Of a stretch of 64,000 nucleotides of DNA, positions 9,869 to 22,771 are shown in pieces. Position numbers and translations under genes: made by a program. The DNA comes from Vigna angularis (Eukaryota; Streptophyta; Magnoliopsida; Fabales; Fabaceae), in contig NC_068975.1 of the NCBI RefSeq assembly GCF_016808095.1, positions 27,207,501 to 27,271,500 on the forward strand, in the 5' to 3' direction. How positions within the stretch are numbered: position 1 is the stretch's first letter; every line of letters starts with the position of its first letter. Under the pieces are notes generated by a model that saw only the letters and a list, made by a program, of their open reading frames with translations, did no database searches and had not been told where the DNA came from.

Positions 9869-12800
9869 TCATGCTTTCGCTCCCAGGAAGGACTGCGTCG
9901 GATAATAAGAAAAATTTAGAATATATTGGAGAATGAGTAAGTGTGAAAACATAAAATAGAGCATGTATTCAGTTCAGTGCTAAGTGATGCGGTATCATCA
10001 CTTAAATTGAGTGCCAGATTAGGGGCATTACAGTTTAGCTAATTTTGGTCAAACACCAGGTGTCCGTGCTAAGTAATGTGATACCATCGCTTGAATTGAG
10101 TGCCAGATTAGGGACATTACAGTTTAGGTAGTTTTGGCCAAACACCAAGTGTCCCCACGGGCACACCCTTTGTGGGCGGTACTGATTCCCACTTTGTAAT
10201 CTGATGTCATGACCCTTCTCATAGGGTGCTTCCAAGTCCAAGCAATAAGATTCATAACCCACACAGCAGGTAAAATCTGCCTACATGGTATGGTTCTGCT
10301 ATTCAGCGCAAACTTGCACTTTCTCAAGCCCAAACTAACAAATGCAAAAGAACCCATTAACTGATTGGGGTGGGAACAATACGAAACAACAGACACATCC
10401 AATACCTTTGGTTGCATAATGCAAGTTTAGTAGAAAGACTTAGTTACAGCATTTTAGTTTTCACTACTAAACATAGCTTCCTAGCAGGGTTAACAAATGA
10501 ATTAAGATCATTCTAATTATCCTAATCATGTTGAAAATGGCTAAATCCATGGAAATCCCACATAATTAATCCAATTGAACTCTATGAAGAAAATACCACA
10601 ACATAACCTAGACAGTGGCGAATGTCTCCTCCAACGAGCCAGTCACCTCTTCCAAGCACAACCACCTCTTTTCAATTTTGTAAAATCATGACAAATTCCT
10701 ATTTCATGTAATACTTTTTGAAGTCTCAAAAATAAATTTTCAGTACGATATAAGAGCCCACCAGTGGGTAAAAAATTGCCAAATCACTACAGAGACTGAT
10801 ACTCTGAAATATCTACATTTGCACAAAAGGGTTATACGTCAATAGAATTAGAAGATGGGTACCTACTGATGCCATGCAAACATTGTCAGCCAATACTCTA
10901 TAAACTTCCTACCTTTACACCTGCTGGGGAGTTTCCAGGCTTAGCAGTGGTAGTACTTCCAAAATTGTGCTTTGTTTTTTTATCAGCTGGCTTTAATATT
11001 TGGAAAGAGCACATTAGTGTCTCGTCAACACTCATCATAGCACCGGCATTGTCAAACTCCCCACAATAATTAGGTGCTGAAAATATTGTTACAAGCTGTC
11101 GATTAGCAAAGAACTCGTATCCATCTTCCACAACCTGATAAGAAAATGTTGAAAATAAAAACAATTTATTTTCAAATAGCATAGTTGATTGAGACCTACT
11201 ATCCCAGAATATAAACATGAAAGGAATGTAAAGTACAAAGCATCAGATGCTAAAGCTAATGCATGGCAGTTGAAGCAGTTTAGTTTAGGCTCATACATAA
11301 AGTTGTCCCATATACAAGGTAAAAAGTAATTCCCAGTTTAAAAAATTAAGTAGTTGTAGTAATGCTAAGAGATAGATTAAAATTGCTGGGGAAAAAGAAG
11401 CTAATTTCAGTCATTTTAGTCATTGAAATACAAATGGATATACAAACTCAATCCAGAAGATCTGGGGTACCAAAGGCAGAAGTTTAACCTGATGTGCACG
11501 ACAAACAAGATCAAGATCATGTTTCTGAAGAAACTCTGAGACCTTATCAGCACCAAATGTATATGAAACTCCTCTATCATTCATTCCCCATTCTTGAACT
11601 TCTTTGCTTGGGTCAGACCAAAGGAGATCACAAAGCAAACCTGTATCAGGAACATCTGTGGGCCGCTGTATATTTCGAATCTGATCCAAATTAAGTAAGT
11701 CAGGAGAAAGTCCTCCGTGCATACATAAAATCTTTTCATCAACAAGGGCTGCCACGGGCAGGCAATTGAAGCACTCTGTAAATGTCTTCCATAACCTTAC
11801 ATTGAACCTTCTCTTGCACTCATCATAAAATCCATATATCCGATTTATAGAAGCACATTCATGGTTTCCCCTTAACAGGAAAAAGTTCTCAGGATATTTT
11901 ATTTTATAAGCAAGGAGAAGGCAAATTGTTTCTAAACTCTGTTTCCCTCGATCCACATAATCCCCCAGAAACAAGTAGTTGGCTTCAGGAGGTAATCCAC
12001 CGTACTCAAAAAGCCTTAAGAGATCAGAATATTGGCCATGTACATCACCTGAAACATAAATATAAGGATATGAATAAAACTTCAAGAACATAGTTTTTTG
12101 TGTGTACAGCAATAGAGTATTACATACATGACTAACATCATCAGTGAGTATAAATGTGTAATATGTGAATATGAATATGAATTATACTAAAAAAGTCTAT
12201 ATACCACTATAAGGACTGATTGAATTTGGATATAAAACAACTCATGTGCTTTCACTAGTTTTTCATAAGATTACATCAGATCCTCTATGACCATGTGATC
12301 TATAGAGTTCAATCCTTACTGCTCACATACTTTAAAATATAACTACAAATTCAGAAGCAAACACTGATGTCGTGTGGGAATAAATACATTAACATGAATT
12401 TTATTTGCAATCACTGCAAGATACATAAAAAATTATCGCATGATTTGATATTGCAGTATAAGTCAACTAAACCAGCATGAGATATACTGCTCGTACAAGT
12501 CCAGTGAAGTTAATGGAGACATTTCACATGCTTTTTCCTTCTAATTTGACCATGTTTTTGTTTTACCCAATAAAATCAATAAACAAACAATACAACTGAT
12601 CACATTCTCAAAGCTCATTACATGATTATTTCACTTGTATGCTTTCATTCATCAAGTACATACAAACAAAAGAGACAACCCTCAATTCAAATTTTGTTCG
12701 ATCAAGAAATAATTGTCCACTACAAATGAGTGATTGCAGTCCAGAAAAAACCTTCTCAGGAAGAGTAAAAAAGATAACCCCTAACCAAATAATCATGAAA

Positions 12801-13956
12801 AGTAATGATTAATGAAAATTAATTAACAACGTGTTCAAATCATAAGAGAGTTCCCCATGTTTGGTTTGGTATTCTTCCTAATGGAATGGGAGGGAAAGTA
12901 TGGATTATATACAGTTGTATCCACATAAATGAAAAGAGCGGAGACTAAACAAATTATAATAGCAGGAAAATATAATCCGTCCCAAAATTTCCCTGCCCCG
13001 CAATTTTTTTAACCAAACGAGGTATGATTAAAAAAATCCCTCTGATCCACTTCTTTTAAACCAAAAAGACCTTAAAAATATCGAAGTAAATTGCAGCATA
13101 CCCAATGCTCACTGCAAACTCATGCTTAACTTCCCAAAGCTCACATTAGGGTGAAATGTGAGGCGAAATGTTCTAAAAACTCTCGGTGTCCTCCATACAT
13201 AAATTCACCAAGGACAAGGAAAGATAAAAAAGACAAACTTCAGTCAAATATAGGACGTGTGCAGATTTTATTTGACTTCATAGATTCATCAATGTTCGAG
13301 ATTCTTTTCATATATTCGCTCCAACACACAGATTCGTCAAGAATTCACGCACACTTTTTAATTCTACTGCAGGGAATCTCATTCCACATATTCAACAAAA
13401 ACAAAGCGTTTCAGCACCAGTCCAATCAAATCAGGATTCTCTACTGACCATATTTTGACTGCGGGTGCAGTCAGAGAAAGATAAATAAGAAAAAAGAAAA
13501 AAAAAACAAGTGGCTCCCACTATCTGAAATACAATCTGTACATGCAGTTCAAACATTAAGCAAGCAATCCCTACTAATCCAGTTCAAAACACTCGTCAGT
13601 AGACATGCGAATTATGAAAACTCCACGAAACATGCAATTAAAAGCACTCGGATCATGTCAAAACCTTCAAAATTAAGAATAATCGTCGGTGCTCGAGGTT
13701 TGAATTTGACGAAATTAGACAGAGAGAGCGAGGGAAGTAAAAAGAAAATTGAAATAGGGCTGAAAAGGAAAAGAAATTGACCACAAATCTTAATAGGCGC
13801 TTCGAGCTCCAATAAATTAGGTTGTTGCAAGAAAATGTCTCTGGAAACGACGCAGAGTTGACGGATCTCGGACTCCGATAGCTGAACCTGCTTCCCGGGT
13901 CGGGTACGAACTTCGAGGAGACGACTGATTATGTCATCCAAAACCGATTGCTCCAT
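9869..13956 (-). CDS. TOPP: Serine/threonine protein phosphatase PP1 catalytic subunit (TOPP type)
   Basis: The gene encodes the catalytic subunit of type 1 protein phosphatase, a metal-dependent phosphoserine/phosphothreonine hydrolase that acts with regulatory subunits in nucleus and cytoplasm. Exons on the minus strand are 13956-13782, 12048-11489, 11134-10913 and 9892-9869; joined they give 326 residues, normal for plant PP1. All signature motifs are present: GDVHGQ at residues 59-64, GDYVDRG at 87-93, LRGNHE at 117-122, then CMHGG, RAHQ and [14 protein letters not shown]. Introns are GT..AG. The last exon is only eight codons and restores the C-terminus GVKSFLGAKA. If its intron is not removed, translation stops after GVKVGSL at 10898. 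The ATG at 13956 opens with [10 protein letters not shown], typical of the family, and no in-frame upstream ATG competes. Nothing in the sequence shows special regulation. Confidence 0.95.
9974..10154. repeat. 91-bp tandem duplication in PP1 intron 3
   Basis: Two units run from GTGCTAAGTGATGCGGTATC to AAACACCAGGTGTCC and the same with changes (about 9974-10063 and 10064-10154). They share TTGAGTGCCAGATTAGGG and ACATTACAGTTTAG. They lie in the 1020-bp intron before the 24-nt exon. Confidence 0.8.
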
Positions 13957-15514
13957 TCTCTTCTTCTTCCTTCAAAGTCAACGTCTCTATTCGATGCGAT
14001 GATGCGAAGAAGAACAAGTACAGTAGGAGTTTGAGTTGAAGGAGTGAGCGAATAACATGCCTCAACTCAACACCGCAATCGTGGAGTGGTGGGAGTTGTC
14101 GTCGTTTTGAACGCAGGGGGTTGTCGTTTTGCAGCCCCTCAGGATTTTCCGCATTCCTTTCGGAGAAAAGGAGAGGGTTTCACTTTCTTCCTTTCTTTTA
14201 TTCAAAAAAATACCAAAATCATAATTCCTTCTTCCACAGACTCGGCCTTCGCCTCAGTGAGTGCCAGAGCTCGGTTTTTATTTTTAATTAATTATTAATT
14301 ATTAATATTTATTTTCTTTTCTTCCATACCAAAAATCTCGCTTTTTAATTCGGCTTCACTCATTTTGTGTGTAACTTATGACTTTAATCTTAGTAAAATA
14401 TCTTTAAATATATATATGATTCCCACAAATACAGCATATATAATTTTTTAAAATTTATTAATTTCAATACTTTTATGAAAAAATTCATGAATCACTCAAT
14501 CCAATCACACTAATCATCACGTATATTCTAAACTTTTAGTGGTTGAATATATTAATTAATTATAGATAAACTTGAAGATCAATAATTGCCAACTATGACA
14601 ATCTTTTGTCTCATTCTCTGAAAATGGTCACAAATTCCAAGTAAAGAGACGTTCTTCATTAGTCTTCAGCATTTAATTTAGGAATTAAATATATTTTGTA
14701 TTTTTAAATAATTATCAAAAATTGTATTTTTATTTTTAAACTAAATTATAACGTATTTATTTTTTTAATAAAACTTTCATCTAAATAATCAGTATGTGAA
14801 TTACTTTTATGTGAAAAAGAAAATTTCAACATACAATTGTTAAAAAAAAATATTTTACATAAATTTTCTAAAATATAACAATAAAATACTTTATAACTTG
14901 AATTAAGAATGAAATATAGTTTTAGAATAATATAAACATAAAAAACACATTTAATTCTTAATTTAATTTGTTGAACATTCTTAATTAATTTAAAATTAAA
15001 AGATTACTAGAATAAATATTTTAGCCTGCGAATCGTTTTCTACTTTATTAACATTATTTTATTTTCTTAACTACAGAATGAAAAGAGTCTTAACGACCGT
15101 ACGACATTCCTTATGTTTTTTCTTTCAAAATAATATGTATATATATGCTTTCACGACAGTTCCTCTATTATGAAATGAAAAAAATAATATTATAATAACA
15201 TCTACAATTATCTGCATGGGCTTTACTAAGTTTCAGTTGTGACACCATCCTCTTAGTTATAACTTATAACTAAAATTTACTTGTTCCATTTATTTATTCT
15301 AGTTTGAGGTTTTAATTAAATTGAATTTTTTTGAAGAAAGTAATTTGATAATTTAAATCGTTCTTTAGTGAGAGAATTTAAATTTCAATTAAATGATGGA
15401 TGTTGTAACGGTTGAGCATCCTAAGATAAAACAAAAAGACAAGATGAGAAAAGGGTTTTATTTGTATGAGAGCAACTCATGACACTGGAAAGAGAAGGTT
15501 TGAGTAAGAAACAT
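13957..15514. other. PP1 upstream region and AT-rich intergenic DNA
   Basis: The first about 150 bp upstream of the PP1 ATG should hold its 5' UTR and promoter; no clean TATA box stands out. From 14280 onward the DNA is very AT-rich and holds no supported gene. The last about 100 bp before 15515 are the likely 3' UTR of the ERF gene. Confidence 0.5.
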
Positions 15515-16234
15515 TCATATCATATCCTGCGAGACAGTAAGAAGATGTTCCAAATACTCTGCTCCTAAGTCCTCCAACACCATCACATTTTGGGAAACCC
15601 CTTCTTCTTCTTCTTCCTGCACCTTATTCTTGAGCTTGTTCCTCTCCCATTTTCTATTAATGGAGTGTCTCTTTTTCAACTCCAGAACAGGGGAACACCC
15701 TTGGTCAAAACCATACTCCATTTTCCGAAGCGATTGCCAAACCATCTCAGCCGGAAAGTTGAGCACCGCCATGGAGCCTCGCATGGCCAAAGCAGCCTGG
15801 TCGTAAGCCAGAGCAGCAGCCTCGGCAGTGTCGAAGGTTCCCAACCAAACCCTGACTCCGTTCCTGGTGGAGTCCCTTATCTCCGCCGCGTACTTCCCCC
15901 ACGGCCTCCTCCGAACCCCTCTGTACGAAACCGAAACCTCTGCTTCGGCGACACTTGAACCATGAGACAACGAAGATAACGATGATGTTATTGAGTGGGA
16001 GGAAGGTGCAGCAGGCTGAGCGAGAAGTTGGTAAAGGAGCATTTCTTGAGAGTCGTTTTCGTTGAAAGGAAGGGAACAGAATGAGGAAGTCATATTTGTT
16101 TGTGTATTGACGGAAATGGTGTGAGGAATGTGGTTAGTTATATAGGAATGGTGCATTGGCATTAGCCACTTGCAAGATATGGTGTGGTGATTAATGGGAC
16201 CCGAGTTAAGGAAATGAGGGTGATGGGTAGACAT
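15515..16234 (-). CDS. AP2/ERF transcription factor, group IXc (ERF1B/ERF15-like)
   Basis: This is an intronless 239-residue protein. A single AP2/ERF domain covers residues 104-161, with [18 protein letters not shown], the WLGTF core and [14 protein letters not shown]. The Ala and Asp of the recognition strand are those of ERF-type and not DREB-type proteins, so the expected target is the GCC box. The C-terminus has [12 protein letters not shown] (221-232), the acidic EDLL-type activation motif of group IXc, whose members act downstream of ethylene and jasmonate. An upstream acidic/leucine patch, [11 protein letters not shown] (62-72), also fits that group. A basic stretch after the domain ([18 protein letters not shown]) may aid nuclear import. 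The first 47 residues are His/Asn/Thr-rich and not typical, so Met48 is a possible alternative start. Confidence 0.92.
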   Translation of the reverse strand: MSTHHPHFLNSGPINHHTISCKWLMPMHHSYITNHIPHTISVNTQTNMTSSFCSLPFNENDSQEMLLYQLLAQPAAPSSHSITSSLSSLSHGSSVAEAEVSVSYRGVRRRPWGKYAAEIRDSTRNGVRVWLGTFDTAEAAALAYDQAALAMRGSMAVLNFPAEMVWQSLRKMEYGFDQGCSPVLELKKRHSINRKWERNKLKNKVQEEEEEGVSQNVMVLEDLGAEYLEHLLTVSQDMI

Positions 16235-16790
16235 GAGTCAAAGAAATCTGTGGGGGCGGCCACACTCTGCTGGGGTTCGCTTCCTTCAACACATTCGTTG
16301 TATGACATCAAATACTACCTTCCTCTTTCTCTCCTCTCTTCTCGGATCACTGCTATTCTTCGCCATGCACAACACTTTTGTACACGTAAGATTTCAGATA
16401 TATGAAATTTCTCAGGTTAATAATAATAAAATTGTGTTTAGTATTTTTAATTCATGTGATATAACATACTTTATTAAAATTAAAGACTTCTTATCACAGA
16501 TATTATAATAATCAAAAATGAGTTTTATATTAGGATAGATCAATATATGTGTAGTAATTTTTATAAGATAAATATTAGAATATTTTATTTTTTAAATTAC
16601 ATATAGATATATATCATTGAAGTGACTCAAAAAATAATTTTTTAATGGTTAGGATTATTTTAGAATTGTCAATGAAAAACTTGTTTGGAGAAATATATAA
16701 TTTTTTTAGAGTTAAAATTATCATGGAAATTAATAAATAGTTTATTATACTTAGATATAGTTGAATGATTTTTTAATATAATTAAATTAT

Positions 16791-17095
16791 GGGTTAAATA
16801 TGTTTTTGGTCCCTTAATTTTCAGCAAAAATTGGAATTAGTCCCTCTTCAAAACTTTGGACTAATTTAGTCCCCAAACTTTAAAAATGTGTGAATTTAAT
16901 CCTTTTAACCAAATTTTGTTAACTTTATTTGATGTTTCAAACGCATTTCTCAGTGTGAACATTGAAACAAAAATGTGTCAAACGGTGTAAACAACTCAAA
17001 TGTTATCATGAAAAAGTTTAATTATGCCAAAGTTTTGAAGGAGGACTAATTCCAATTTTCGCTCAAAGTTAAGGGACCAAAAAGATATTTAACCC
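16791..17095. mobile_element. Mutator-type MITE, 305 bp, with 9-bp target-site duplication
   Basis: Long terminal inverted repeats start GGGTTAAATATGTTTTTGGT and end ACCAAAAAGATATTTAACCC. Similarity of the arms goes on for about 70 bp, through GGAATTAGTCC and GGACTAATTCC. The element is flanked by a perfect 9-bp duplication TTAAATTAT (16782-16790 and 17096-17104), the size left by Mutator-like transposases. It has no coding capacity. The terminal sequence is of a kind common in legume genomes. Confidence 0.9.
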
Positions 17096-18539
17096 TTAAA
17101 TTATTATGGGATTAATGATTTTAAGAAAGAATTTATCAATTTAATAATGAATTTAAACTTTATATAAATAAAGATCTCTTGATCAGAATATTATAAATGA
17201 AAAAGTAAAAGAGTTTTATAAATGAAAAAATAAAAAAGTTTTTTAACTTATTCATTATGTGTTTAATTATTATTATGTATTTAATTATTAGAATTTGACG
17301 GTTATATTATATTTTAAAGTAATATAGACTTCTAAAAGGAAATAAAATATTTTAAAAGTAAAAGATATTTTATACTATTTAGCCACTGTTGAAAGACACA
17401 AATCTAAAGAATCACATATTATGAAATATTATGTTTTTGTTGGATAAAAAATATACTAATTAAATTAGTGTTTAGTTTTATTGATATTTTTCTTTAAGTC
17501 AAATATTATTATAATTTTTGTTAGTATGAAAAATATAATTAATATAAATTTCAGAATCTGTTGTTGTTATTATTATTGATGGAGTGAGACTTAATCAAAT
17601 AAGTTAGTAACAATATGATTTAAAAGAAAATCAATTTTGTTTTTAACAATATGCACGTCCGTATTATACATGTTACCATGCACGTTGGCAATCATTTCCA
17701 TCAAATAAACCTTTCAAGCAAACAAGGTTATTATATATTATATATATATTGAACTGAAAAGGGTTTTCGGAAGGTGTATTTTAATTTTTTTAATTGATTG
17801 CATAGGTATTTAATCTATATAAGATATAGATGTTAGTGATTTTATATGATGAAATTAAATGTTTCAAAAATATTAATTTATTTTTGTATAGTTTTAAAAT
17901 ATTTTGTATATGTTCGTATTAATCATATTTAAATTTTATAGTTAAATATTTAATATAAAAAAAATTTAATTTTAGAAAAATATTTTAATAAATATATTTT
18001 TTATTTTAATAAAAGTATACTTTTCTAAGTTATTTTAACAATTTGTAATCACAGCCTTATTAATTATTGGATTAGACCGAAAGTTTTACAGTATTATTCC
18101 AACTTAACTGTAAGATAACATTCTTTCACTCTAATAATTTGGATTTACATACAAAAGTTAGTAGTAAGAAATATAATTTTAAGTTAGTAATAAGAAATAT
18201 AATTTTTGTATTTAAGATAAAGTGTGAAATACCATGAATAAATATTAAAATATGATGATGACTTATTACATATTAAAATATTTACATAATGTTGGTGACT
18301 TTATTATTATAAAATAATACTAAAATAGTATTAGAATAATAATATAAATTTTTTAGGTAATGATCGAAGGAGAAGTGAAATAAGGAAGTTTTGGAGTTGC
18401 ATCAGTGAATCTTTCTTCTTAATTATTTTTCTTCATTTTCATTTTTTTTCTTTGATCAAAATTTTGTAAAGTAGCTTAGAGAAATTATTTAAAAAGTAGA
18501 GTTTTACTTGGACAAGTACTTTTAATATAAGAAAGTCTA

Positions 18540-18850
18540 TTTATTTTTATAAGTTCTAAATTTATTTTAGTATTTATTTATTTTATTTTGGTGTTCTTAT
18601 TTTTATTTATCTGCTTATTGTTATTATTTTATTAGTGAGAGTTTTATATTCTCATTTTTATTTAATTATTATTATTTTATTAGTGAGGTTGGTAATCTCA
18701 TTTTTATTTATTTATATAATTTATTAGTGAAGTGTTATAATTTTATTTTATCTATTTACTTATTATTTTATTAATGAGGTGTTGATAATATTATCTTTTA
18801 TTTATTTATTGTTATTATTTTTATTTTATTAGTGAGGTATTGATAATATC
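18540..18850. repeat. Imperfect tandem repeat around TTTTATTAGTGAGGT
   Basis: Four to five units of about 60 bp each contain a variant of ATTATTTTATTAGTGAGGT followed by GATAAT/GTAATCTCAT and a T-rich filler. They are diverged and AT-rich. No function is evident. Confidence 0.6.
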
Positions 18851-19494
18851 ATTCCATCTCACTCTTACATCTAAAGTATTTGAACACAAAATAAACCTTT
18901 CGTCTTTGGAGAAACTTCGAAATAGATGGTAACCACCCTTCACGTAGATAAGATGCAACAAAACCACATTCATGATGATAATAATTTTAACTCAAAAAGA
19001 AAAATATCACTTTTAGTCAAAATAACATAGTTTAGACATCTTAAATATGGTAGGCAAATAGGGTAACATATTTGTAATTGAAATGTATTGTGTGACCGAG
19101 AAATAATTAGAATTAGTGTATTGATATATGTTGGATGAATTATATGAATATGAATATTTCTAAGGATAAATATCTATATTGTATAGTGTAACCTATACAT
19201 TGGTGTAGGGAATGATGTGAGAAGTCATCTTGACTCTAAATTCTCATACTCATATGCAGAAAGTAGATATTTCACAAGTATTATTAAGGACTCATGACAA
19301 GTCTTTGATGTTGTAAATAAGAATGGACATACATATACATTTATGTGTTTATATATTCGACTTTTTAATAAAAATGTTTTAATTTAAAAAAATTACTTAT
19401 ATTTGTTGAAAAAATCTCAAATAGGAAAAAAAATAACTTAGTCTCATCATGTCATTTATTTATCACGTGATTTTGACTATTAAGATATCATTAT

Positions 19495-19725
19495 ACTTGT
19501 CCGAGCTAGTTACTAAGACGAACTAGGCTTTGATATCACTATTAGGTCTATTGAGGATGAGGTTCACTGGAGATTTAAGTCTAACTGCATAAGGAATTAA
19601 CATCACTCTCTATCCAAAACCTTAAAATAATGGGTTAATAGATCTTCAATTTTATATAGTGTTCTACTTTCTTATTTATACTTAATGTGAAAATTAGACT
19701 CACACTTAGATTTTCAATATATACG
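19495..19725. repeat. Single relic related to the TRIM-like element at 5.3-6.0 kb
   Basis: It shares, in the same order, the pieces CATAAGGAATTAACATCACT, CTATCCAAAACCTTAAAATA and TTCTTATTTATACTTAATG with 5876-5990. It starts near TTGTCCGAGCTAGTT. No second repeat is seen nearby, so it may be a solo LTR or fragment. Confidence 0.5.
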
Positions 19726-21953
19726 TGATAGAATTATGGTTCCTTAATAGTGATGATAAACTCAGTTCTTGTTCACGATTCTACCATTTTATTACTACAC
19801 CATTTTCACCATCTCCATATTTAACTCATGCCCAATTACACAGTTTTTTTTTTACACTAATTTCATATCCCTTTTCCCACCTTTCTATTTCCATGCAGTG
19901 GGAGTGCTATTACAATCATTACCTTTTTCATCTATAAAATTTAGTTTCATTTTTATTTCTAGATAACTATCATTGAACAACGTAAAAACAACAAAAAAAA
20001 ATGTTGCTATATGCAAATAGGAATAAATTTGAACAAAGTTAGAGTGTCAAGAAAGGGCAATCGTACACTAATAAAAACAAAAAAGAAAGCAGAAATAAAT
20101 GAAACTGCAAATGGTCCATGCTTTCTTTGAGATTATCAGAACAATGCATGAACCTGTTACAATTGTTGACAATCGGTGCTGAAAGGTTTCAATCACTTTT
20201 AGTTATCTGATTTAACGTAACAAGATGCTGATAAAGAAATTGTAGTTTCTTTGGGACCAAAACCCACGCCAAAACACAATTTCAGTGTGTTTTTTCAACC
20301 TCAGTTCTCCGAAGTTAGTGTGCACATAACATAGGTGCATGTTAATCTGTAAGAAGGTCTGGGATTTTCAATGACTATGGAAGAAAATGTGGATAATAAC
20401 GAAGAATGAAAATATTAAAAAAAAATAAAAAAAAAAGAGACAGGGGGAATGAACGACAAAGAATTGATGAAGACGATGAACATGGTAGCTTTCTGCATGC
20501 TGGGTCAAAGTTATGGTTTGTGATTATGGTTTTGGTTGCAAGCACACGTGCATGAGAAAAAGACACGTCATAGTTAATTATAGTACACTGTTTCTTCTGC
20601 AATCAATAATTAATTATAAACTACAAAAATGTAAGTGGCCAATACAAAAATGGAAAGAGCTTTCAAAGGCTCGTTTTAATTAAAACGTTGAAGGTTGAAG
20701 TTCGAAAGCGAAATCCTAATACGACGCCGCTGCTTACTGATATTTTATGAATCTAAATTATGTTCTTTCTTACACATCATATACTTCGTACGGTACAAAA
20801 CATAGCCATGTAATATAATTAAAAATAATACTTTTATTATATTAAAAAATATTTTAAGTTTACTAAATTTAAAAGGACTAAATATATGTTTGTAATAAAT
20901 AAATTTGTACGTCAAATTATAATTCGTCTGGCTCTACAATTTCTATAAGTTTTGTTTCTCAAACTTTAAAATATATAAATATAACTTTTCAATCTAATAA
21001 TGTAATAGTGAAAATAGCTTAAATATAAATTTGAAATGTCTTCTTAAAAAATCTAATTTAATTGGGTTATAATAATTATATTTATGATTTTTTAAAATTT
21101 GAGACATAAATAATATCTAATGTTATGTTAAAATAAAAATTAAAAACATATTTAACTTATATAAAATATGTAATGTATTCATATTATTGTAAAAAAAATA
21201 TAACGTATATATATATATATATAATTTGAATACTAATTTTATTTATTTATTTATTCCTTATACATGTTTGGAAAATCATAGAAATATATTTTTTCCGATT
21301 ACTTAAGATTTCCCAACTTTTAACAATTCCGTTTCAACACTTTAATTTACATAATATTTTTATCATGATACATGAATGATTATCATGAAATTTTAATTCT
21401 TGATAAAATTTAACAGTATAGTATTTTTATAATTAAAATTTTAAATTTCTAATTGATCCTTCAAATAAAAATAATATAACTCACTCCTTGAAAGATAAAA
21501 CGCTAATATATGCTATATTAAAATTTATAAATATCTTTGTTCTTAAAATAATTCGTACTTTTGATTTATTTTATAAAATTTAGTTTGTGTTTTTCACCTT
21601 AAGAGAAAGCAAACGCTTTAAAATTAGTTTTAATTCCATTGTAATAACTTTTGTAAAAAAAAAAAAAATCCTTCAATTGAACTTTATTTTAATTCTTAAA
21701 TTATGAGTAATAAAAAACAAAAGGTTCATTCATAATTTCTCATCTTTCGAAAAAGATAGTCATCTTTTCTTTCTTACAGTCAAATATCAATTGACAGGGA
21801 AAGGATGCAATAATTGTGTTCATAAAATATTAGGAAAAAATTGCCTAAGAAAACGATTTAGATTGCATTCTGAAAGATTGTAAGTCATTATTGATTACTC
21901 CATCCCTAAACTCATTTTTCATCTTCCTCTCACATTGTTTATAATGTTAGGCT

Positions 21954-21956
<3 letters not shown>

Positions 21957-22014
<58 letters not shown>
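21957..22014. repeat. (AT)29 microsatellite
   Basis: It is an uninterrupted run of AT dinucleotides about 58 bp long. Confidence 0.95.
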
Positions 22015-22017
<3 letters not shown>

Positions 22018-22771
22018 TAAAATAAATATATTTAAGGAATAATGAGGTTGTTCCAATTCATAAAAAAAAAAATGTACAATAAATAAAAAGAAAAAAACTG
22101 TAACAAATGCAACGTATTTTATTTATTTACTATACCGAAGTCATATAAAATGTTTTTCTTCAAATGACATGTTATCACATGAAAAATATTCTATATAATA
22201 TTTTTACTAGGAAAAATAACATTTTATTATAAATAATATTTTACATAACTTTTAAAACTTTTAAGATTAAAATTTTGAAACTTTGTTGTAGCGAACAAAT
22301 GGATGTTAAGCTCTCTCAAAATGTATATTTTTTTTTGGAATATATGTAAACTTAACTTTGTGACTTATAAACTATGTTTTCATTTTATGTGAAAAATTCT
22401 TAGACATTAGAGATAAAAGTTAATTTAAAGTATATATATCAAAATACAAATTTTGTTTTATATAATAAAGTTGAGTTAAATTTAACATCTAGTATTATAT
22501 TATGTTTGTTCATTCCATTTCATTAACGGCACATAATGGTCCTGAAAAAGGGCTTCTTCATTGATGAGTTTATAGAAGTTTTTGGTCTTCATTTTGTATT
22601 GTATGATAAGTTTTTCTGTGATGGCCGAGTTAGTAGTAGAGTAGCACTCAATGAGTTTATACTGACAAGGGAGATAAAAATATAATTATTTTTGCATCAA
22701 ACAAGTGTGAAAGAGAAAGCAGTATACTTCAAAAGTAATTAAGACACATAAAATTCTTTCTTAATTTCACT

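Larger units (their letters stand above)
17105..22771. other. Gene-poor AT-rich spacer
   Basis: No supported gene. It holds an imperfect tandem repeat (18540-18850), a single relic of the TRIM-like family (19495-19725) and two AT microsatellites. A somewhat less AT-rich part at about 20050-20720 shows a 75-codon minus-strand open frame (20375-20602) that I do not accept as a gene. The part at about 20877-21157 starts and ends with GACTAAATATATGTTTG and AAAAACATATTTAAC, a possible very old MITE. Confidence 0.5.

Noticed and set aside
20375..20602. 75-codon minus-strand frame
   Set aside because: Low-complexity Phe/Ser-rich translation of A-rich DNA, with no homologue I recognise and no clear promoter or splice structure.
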